This document shows, piece after piece, positions 1-3,718 of a DNA stretch of 7,006 nucleotides (its first letter is position 1; the number at the start of each line of letters is the position of its first letter). The position numbers and the translations under genes were made by a program. A model generated the notes under the pieces. That model was not told the DNA's origin. It was given only the letters and a program-made list of their open reading frames with translations, and searched no databases. The DNA is from Solirubrobacterales bacterium (lineage in GTDB: Bacteria > Actinomycetota > Thermoleophilia > Solirubrobacterales > 70-9). The stretch spans positions 1 to 7,006 of the forward strand of contig JAUQWL010000025.1 of the NCBI GenBank assembly GCA_030835185.1. The letters run 5' to 3'.

Positions 1-135
1 CCGCGTGAATCTCGCCCCGATCTACGAAGTAGCGCGGAAGCGCACCCCCAGGGCGTGCTTTTCTTCTCCACTTGAGCCGATGCGTCCGAGACCGAAGCAC
101 TCCTGTTCCGACTGCGCGGAGCTGGGTATGAGTCT

Positions 136-154
136 GGAGATGATTGAAATCTCC
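136..154. repeat. Short inverted repeat GGAGAT-N7-ATCTCC
   Basis: A perfect 6-bp inverted repeat with a 7-nt spacer (GATTGAA) lies in the non-coding left stretch. It could be a small hairpin or a protein-binding site. It could equally be chance, since 6-bp arms are common. No T-run follows that would make it an intrinsic terminator. Confidence 0.25.
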
Positions 155-289
155 GAGCGTACCGCGGTCGGTGCTAGGTTGTACCTGAGGCTCGAACCCG
201 TTCGTTAGCCGCTTCATAAATTGACCCAACATCATCGGTACGGGAGCCGACTTCTCCGAGTCCCCCGCGGGATGGGAGATAGGCACCCA

Positions 290-302
290 CCTTTATTAAA
301 GG
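290..302. repeat. AT-rich 13-bp inverted repeat (CCTTTATTAAAGG)
   Basis: A perfect 6-1-6 inverted repeat whose AT-rich core stands out in a GC-rich window. It lies about 80 bp upstream of the proposed -10 hexamer of the enoyl-CoA hydratase gene, so it could be an operator for that gene. No copy was noticed elsewhere in the window, so the role is only inferred. Confidence 0.25.
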
Positions 303-381
303 GATCAATGCCGGAGGCGGAGACGGCGGGTTGGAGCCTCTTCTTTGTCGATCGACTGAACTGGGGCGAGTTTTGAATACA

Positions 382-387
382 TATCCT
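382..387 (+). promoter_or_regulatory. Probable -10 hexamer (TATCCT), leaderless start
   Basis: TATCCT fits the TANNNT -10 consensus and ends 6 nt (GACCTG) before the GTG at 394, which puts the expected transcription start on the start codon itself. No Shine-Dalgarno sequence precedes this GTG. No convincing -35 hexamer is seen at the usual distance, which is common in high-GC Actinobacteria. The same TANCCT-N6-start arrangement occurs at both genes of the divergent pair at 2242/2273, which raises confidence. Confidence 0.5.
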
Positions 388-393
388 GACCTG

Positions 394-1221
394 GTGCGAG
401 AAGGCGAATCCGGGGAGGACGGACAGGTTCTGCTCGACCTCGACGGGAGCCGGGCCACGATCACGATCAACGACCCCGGGCGCCTGAACGCACTCAGCCC
501 CGCGGTGATGGTTCAGCTGGTTGCCTCGGTCGACCGGGTCGCTCGCGAGCCAGAAGTGCGGACGGTTGTGCTTACCGGCACCGATCCGGCCTTTTCGGCC
601 GGCGGAGACCTCAGGATGATCTCCAGCGGTTCGGCTTCGATCCGCGACCACGATCAGCCTGCCGACACCAGTGACTCCTGGCGCTGGATACGGCATCAGT
701 TCGGCGGGGTGGTCCGCCGGATCGTCGGTTCCGAGAAATGCTTCGTTGCGGCGATCAACGGTCCCGCAGCCGGGGTCGGCCTCGCTTTCGCGTTGTCCTG
801 CGACGTGCTGCTGATGTCTGAGCGGGCGGTGCTGGTTCCTGCCTTCGGACGTCTTGGCCTGGTCCCTGAGGTAGGGACAAGCTGGTTTCTGACCAGACGA
901 CTGGGTTATCAGGCTTCGATCGCCCTCTACGTGAGGGGCCGGCATATCGAGGCTCAGGATGCGCTGCGACTCGGTCTGGTTCAGGAAGTCCATCCGCACG
1001 AGGAGCTGCTCCCCGCGGCGAATCGCTGGTGCGAGGACGTCGAGAACCTTCCGGCTCATTCCTTTCCGATGAGCAAGTCGGTCCTGCGGGAGGCCGCCGA
1101 TGCTACCTGGCAAGGGTCACTGGCGATCGAGGAGTTTGCCGAAGCAAACTGCTTCTCGACAGAGTCACTCAGCCGCTCGGCGGATCAGCTTCGGGGCCAC
1201 GGCGGACCGGACGTCAACTGA
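394..1221 (+). CDS. Enoyl-CoA hydratase/isomerase (crotonase superfamily, PaaG-like)
   Basis: A cytoplasmic acyl-CoA enzyme of 275 residues from GTG 394. GTG 394 is preferred over TTG 331 (296 aa) and TTG 373. The codons between 331 and 393 lack the G/C third-position bias that sets in after 394, and a -10-like hexamer ends 6 nt before the GTG. An SD-like GGGGCGAG (363-370) before TTG 373 keeps that start possible. Crotonase landmarks are the first oxyanion-hole block FSAGGD (67-72) and the second, NGPAAGVG (122-129). The two glutamates used by classical enoyl-CoA hydratases (rat Glu144 and Glu164) appear by eye alignment as Ala131 and Phe151. An acidic residue, Glu159 in LGLVPEVG, sits where PaaG has its catalytic Asp (LGLIPD). 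This favours isomerase or PaaG-type chemistry over plain hydration; the substrate cannot be told. It stands alone and converges with the dehydrogenase downstream. A dedicated paaG role is not supported by any paa neighbour. Confidence 0.85.
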   Translation: MREGESGEDGQVLLDLDGSRATITINDPGRLNALSPAVMVQLVASVDRVAREPEVRTVVLTGTDPAFSAGGDLRMISSGSASIRDHDQPADTSDSWRWIRHQFGGVVRRIVGSEKCFVAAINGPAAGVGLAFALSCDVLLMSERAVLVPAFGRLGLVPEVGTSWFLTRRLGYQASIALYVRGRHIEAQDALRLGLVQEVHPHEELLPAANRWCEDVENLPAHSFPMSKSVLREAADATWQGSLAIEEFAEANCFSTESLSRSADQLRGHGGPDVN

Positions 1222-1230
1222 GGCGCACCG

Positions 1231-1264
1231 GGCCGCCCGCGGCTCGAGCCGCCCGACCGGCCGG
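1231..1264. terminator. Possible bidirectional terminator in convergent gap
   Basis: The 46-bp gap between two genes that end facing each other holds a perfect 14-bp palindrome GCGGCTCGAGCCGC (1239-1252), followed by CCGGCCGG (1257-1264). Either could fold into a short hairpin usable from both directions. There is no T-tract on either side, so this is not a classical intrinsic terminator. The call rests on position and symmetry only. Confidence 0.2.
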
Positions 1265-1267
1265 AGA

Positions 1268-2242
1268 TCAGGCAGGGACGGCGGTGGTGCCGAAATCAAA
1301 CCCGACGCCGGTCAGCTTCTCCGACTCGTTCCAGAGGCGCTCGGCGATTTCGTGGTTGTGGGCGACCTTCCGTGGAGCGACGATTGTCGGTGAGCCGCGG
1401 TGTTCGCCGATGCCGTCGGGGCCGATGTAGCTGCCTCCGGCGAGGTCGGGCACGGTCGCTGCGTAGAGCGTTGGAAGGGCGCCATGATCGGCGTCCTGGG
1501 CGAAGACGATGTGGGAGAACTTCAGGATCGGAGTGGTGAGCAGGTTGACGACGCCGTTACCGGTGCCGGTTCCGGCCGAGCCGAGGTTGGTCGAAGACAG
1601 ACCGGGATGGGCGACCATGCTCTTCATGTCCAGGCCGGCCTCGTCGATCCGCTTCTGCAGGTCGAGCCCGAAGATCAGGTTGGCCAGCTTCGACTGGCCG
1701 TAGGCGCTCCATCGCCGGTAGCCGTTTGTGGATTGGAGATCTTCGAAGTCGATCTTGCCCATCTTGTGGGCGTTCGAGCTGACGGTGACCACGCGCGATC
1801 CCCGCTTCTTCTTCAGCTGATCGAACAGCAGGCCGGTCAGGGCGAAGTGACCGAGGTGGTTGGTGCCGAGCTGGAGTTCGAAGCCGTCGGCCGTCTCCCT
1901 GCGCGGCGGCGCCATCACGCCGGCGTTGTTGACCAGCAGGTCGATGCCGCCGGGGAAAGCCGCGACCACGTCGGTGGCAAGACCGCGGACCGAGCCGAGG
2001 TCGGCGAGGTCGAGCTCACGAACGTGGAGAGCGGCGCTGTCGCCGGCGTCTCCGAGCTGCTCCCGCATCTGCTCGACAGCGGTGTCGCCCTTCGCGATGT
2101 CCCGGCAGGCGACGACGACGGTGGCGCCGTGGCCGGCAAGCTCGCGTGCGGCGACCAGGCCGATGCCGCTGTTGGCTCCGGTGACGACGGCGACGCGGCC
2201 GCTCTGATCGACGATGCCCTCTGTACTCCAGCCCTTGCCCAT
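1268..2242 (-). CDS. Short-chain dehydrogenase/reductase (retinol dehydrogenase/WWOX-like)
   Basis: A classical SDR-fold, NAD(P)-dependent oxidoreductase of 324 aa; the substrate is unknown. Motifs in order: the nucleotide-binding TGANSGIG (21-28); an Arg at position 47 after the second strand (ACRD), which usually indicates NADP(H); the adenine-contacting Asp78 in LDL; NNAG (105-108); NHLGHF (128-133); the catalytic serine in VSS (155-156); the YxxxK pair Tyr181 and Lys185; and HPG (212-214). NHLGHF and the N-terminal W...DQSGRVAVVTG are typical of the retinol dehydrogenase-like SDR group, which in bacteria is large and mostly uncharacterised. The family name does not imply retinol as substrate. 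The ATG at 2242 gives the usual N-terminus for this group. The only SD-like tract (AGAGG) lies 12 nt upstream, and a TAGCCT hexamer ends 6 nt upstream, so a leaderless mRNA is likely. It is divergent from the mnmA fusion. Confidence 0.9.
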   Translation of the reverse strand: MGKGWSTEGIVDQSGRVAVVTGANSGIGLVAARELAGHGATVVVACRDIAKGDTAVEQMREQLGDAGDSAALHVRELDLADLGSVRGLATDVVAAFPGGIDLLVNNAGVMAPPRRETADGFELQLGTNHLGHFALTGLLFDQLKKKRGSRVVTVSSNAHKMGKIDFEDLQSTNGYRRWSAYGQSKLANLIFGLDLQKRIDEAGLDMKSMVAHPGLSSTNLGSAGTGTGNGVVNLLTTPILKFSHIVFAQDADHGALPTLYAATVPDLAGGSYIGPDGIGEHRGSPTIVAPRKVAHNHEIAERLWNESEKLTGVGFDFGTTAVPA

Positions 2243-2248
2243 CGTCCG

Positions 2249-2254
2249 AGGCTA
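2249..2254 (-). promoter_or_regulatory. Probable -10 hexamer (TAGCCT) of the dehydrogenase gene
   Basis: Read on the minus strand, TAGCCT is followed by 6 nt (CGGACG) and then the ATG at 2242. This places the transcription start at or next to the start codon. No clear -35 hexamer is visible; its expected place overlaps the start of the divergent mnmA fusion gene. The hexamer and spacing match those at 382-387 and 2261-2266. Confidence 0.45.
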
Positions 2255-2260
2255 CCTCTT

Positions 2261-2266
2261 TACCCT
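2261..2266 (+). promoter_or_regulatory. Probable -10 hexamer (TACCCT) of the mnmA-alaS-ruvX operon
   Basis: TACCCT is followed by GTGGGG and then the GTG at 2273, a spacing expected for a leaderless transcript. A weak -35 candidate, TTGCCC (2235-2240), would leave a long 20-bp spacer. An alternative reading is that GGTGA at 2272-2276 serves as a Shine-Dalgarno for a TTG start at 2282. That would shorten the protein by three residues and need a promoter further upstream, inside the dehydrogenase gene. Confidence 0.45.
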
Positions 2267-2272
2267 GTGGGG

Positions 2273-3706
2273 GTGAGTCTGTTGCTCGAGCAATACCTGG
2301 CTGACGGTTCCCGCTGTGGGCCGGCGCCCGACGGATCGTTCACCGGCGCTGCCGGTGGTTTCGCCTGCGGTGACCTGGCCCGGATCTCCCTGCTTCCGGC
2401 CGACGGGCGGATCGAAGCGGTCACATTCGACGCCGAGGGCTGTGCGGCGACCCGCGCCGCCTGTGCCTGCGTGGCTGAGATGGTCGAAGGTGCGAGCATT
2501 CTCGATGCGGCGAAGTTCTCGACCGATGACGTGGACCGGGAACTGGGCGGGCTGGCCTTCTCCGCCCGCCACGCCGCGGTGCTGGCCGCCGACGCGCTGG
2601 CAAGGGCCCTTTCGGCGATCGCTTCGAGCGGGTTGTCGCTGGCGGATCCGGACGAAACCCGCGTGCTGGTTGCGGTGTCCGGAGGAGTGGACAGCGCTGT
2701 CGCGGCGCTTCGCGAGCGCGAGCGCGGAGCGGAGGTCGTCACGGTCACGGTCAAGTTGTGGGCCGATCCTGACACCGACGGGACCAAGGCATGCTGCTCG
2801 CCCGAGGCGGTGCTCGGCGCGAGGGCGCTGGCCCACTCACTCGACCTGCCCCACTTCACGCTCGACCTCGAGGATCGCTTCCGTTCGACCGTGGTCGAGG
2901 GCTTTTTGACCGGATACACCGAGGGTCGCACGCCCAACCCGTGCGTGCTCTGCAACGGCGAGGTCCGGATCGAGGCGATGGTCGATCTGGCCGACCGGCT
3001 CGGAGCCGGCCATCTGGTGACCGGCCACTATGCGCGTATCGCCGAGGACGAAGATGGCGCGCTGCTGGCCGCAGGGGCCGATGCGAACAAGGACCAGAGC
3101 TACATGCTGGCGGCGTTGCCGCCCGAGGTGATCGCTCGCCTCCGATTTCCGCTTGCCGGCATCAGCAAGCCCGAGGTGCGCGAGATCGCGGCCCGGCACG
3201 GACTTGAGGTCGCGAAGAAGCCCGAGAGCCAGGACCTCTGCTTCCTGGCCGGACAGGACAAACGTGACTTCCTGCGCCGGCACGGCGGTCTGGTCGAGCG
3301 GCCCGGTGCGGTACTCGACAGCGCCGGCCGGGAGCTCGGCCGCCACGGCGGCCACCACAACTTCACGGTCGGCCAGCGGCGCGGCCTCGGGGTCGCGGCG
3401 GGCATACCGCTTTACGTGACTTCTACCGACGCGCGCACCAACTCGGTCACAGTCGGTCCGGCCGCCGAGCTTGCGGCCGATCGGGTTGAGATCCGCGACG
3501 CCGTGCTCCACCGGGACGGGGACAGGGTGGACCGGGTCCGGCTGCGCTACCGCTCTCCGGCCGTCCGGGCCCGGGTCGTCGCCGGGGCCGGACGCCACGA
3601 GTCGCTGGAGATCGATCTCGACGAGCCGTTCGAGGGTCCGGCTCCCGGTCAGGCGGCGGTCCTGATGAGTGGCGACACCGTGGTCGGCCACGGCACGATC
3701 AAATAG
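2273..3706 (+). CDS. mnmA: IscU/NifU-like scaffold domain fused to tRNA 2-thiouridine(34) synthase MnmA
   Basis: MnmA thiolates U34 of the Glu, Gln and Lys tRNAs in an ATP-dependent reaction, using sulfur derived from a cysteine desulfurase. The product is 477 aa from GTG 2273. Residues about 1-115 resemble an IscU/NifU scaffold: ACGD (Cys32, Asp34), EGC (Cys57), then RHAAVLAADAL, where the third scaffold cysteine is Ala101 next to a kept His100. Residues about 130-477 are a full-length MnmA: PP-loop SGGVDS (136-141), CCS (174-176), TPNPCVLCN with Cys224 and Cys227, TGHYAR (250-255), KDQSYML (273-279), SQDLCF with Cys323, and FTVGQRRGLG. By alignment with E. coli MnmA, Cys227 and Cys323 are the catalytic pair (Cys102, Cys199), and Cys224 replaces Asp99. 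The open frame extends upstream to 1400, but that part is antisense to the dehydrogenase and is not counted. Neighbours alaS and ruvX follow in the same operon; no desulfurase gene is in the window. Confidence 0.9.
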   Translation: MSLLLEQYLADGSRCGPAPDGSFTGAAGGFACGDLARISLLPADGRIEAVTFDAEGCAATRAACACVAEMVEGASILDAAKFSTDDVDRELGGLAFSARHAAVLAADALARALSAIASSGLSLADPDETRVLVAVSGGVDSAVAALRERERGAEVVTVTVKLWADPDTDGTKACCSPEAVLGARALAHSLDLPHFTLDLEDRFRSTVVEGFLTGYTEGRTPNPCVLCNGEVRIEAMVDLADRLGAGHLVTGHYARIAEDEDGALLAAGADANKDQSYMLAALPPEVIARLRFPLAGISKPEVREIAARHGLEVAKKPESQDLCFLAGQDKRDFLRRHGGLVERPGAVLDSAGRELGRHGGHHNFTVGQRRGLGVAAGIPLYVTSTDARTNSVTVGPAAELAADRVEIRDAVLHRDGDRVDRVRLRYRSPAVRARVVAGAGRHESLEIDLDEPFEGPAPGQAAVLMSGDTVVGHGTIK

Positions 3707-3718
3707 GCTCCGCCGTCC

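Larger units (their letters stand above)
1..393. other. Left-edge stretch with no supportable gene
   Basis: No convincing coding region is visible here. Several short open frames exist. One on the plus strand starts at GTG 5 and stops at 206-208. One on the plus strand runs in from the left edge to TGA 73-75. One on the minus strand starts near 235 and runs off the left edge. None has a recognisable motif, and their third codon positions lack the strong G/C bias of the genes to the right. One of the edge-running frames could still be the end of a real neighbouring gene. The stretch holds short inverted repeats (136-154, 290-302), an 8-bp palindrome at 161-168, and at its right end the probable promoter of the enoyl-CoA hydratase gene. 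It reads as an intergenic spacer. Confidence 0.5.

Noticed and set aside
5..208. 67-codon plus-strand frame at the left edge starting with GTG
   Set aside because: No recognisable motif, and codon use drifts away from the bias of the neighbouring genes towards its end. It could be a small hypothetical gene or a gene tail, but I cannot support it.
2..235. Minus-strand frame from ATG 235 (or 232) running off the left edge, about 78 codons
   Set aside because: No motif, no well-placed Shine-Dalgarno and weak third-position bias. A real gene cannot be excluded without more sequence to the left.
221..249. TTGACC at 221-226 as a -35 element
   Set aside because: No TANNNT-like hexamer lies 16-19 bp downstream, so it does not form a promoter with visible support.
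331..393. Longer N-terminus of the crotonase from TTG 331
   Set aside because: Fewer than half of these codons end in G or C, against more than four fifths just after 394. The extra 21 residues add nothing conserved, and GTG 394 has a -10-like hexamer at the leaderless spacing.
232..1113. 293-codon minus-strand frame opposite the crotonase gene
   Set aside because: The plus strand encodes a crotonase with conserved oxyanion-hole blocks; the minus translation has no recognisable feature.
1400..2272. Upstream extension of the mnmA frame by 291 codons
   Set aside because: This part is antisense to a complete dehydrogenase gene with all SDR motifs, and its translation has no domain. The scaffold-like sequence begins only near 2273.
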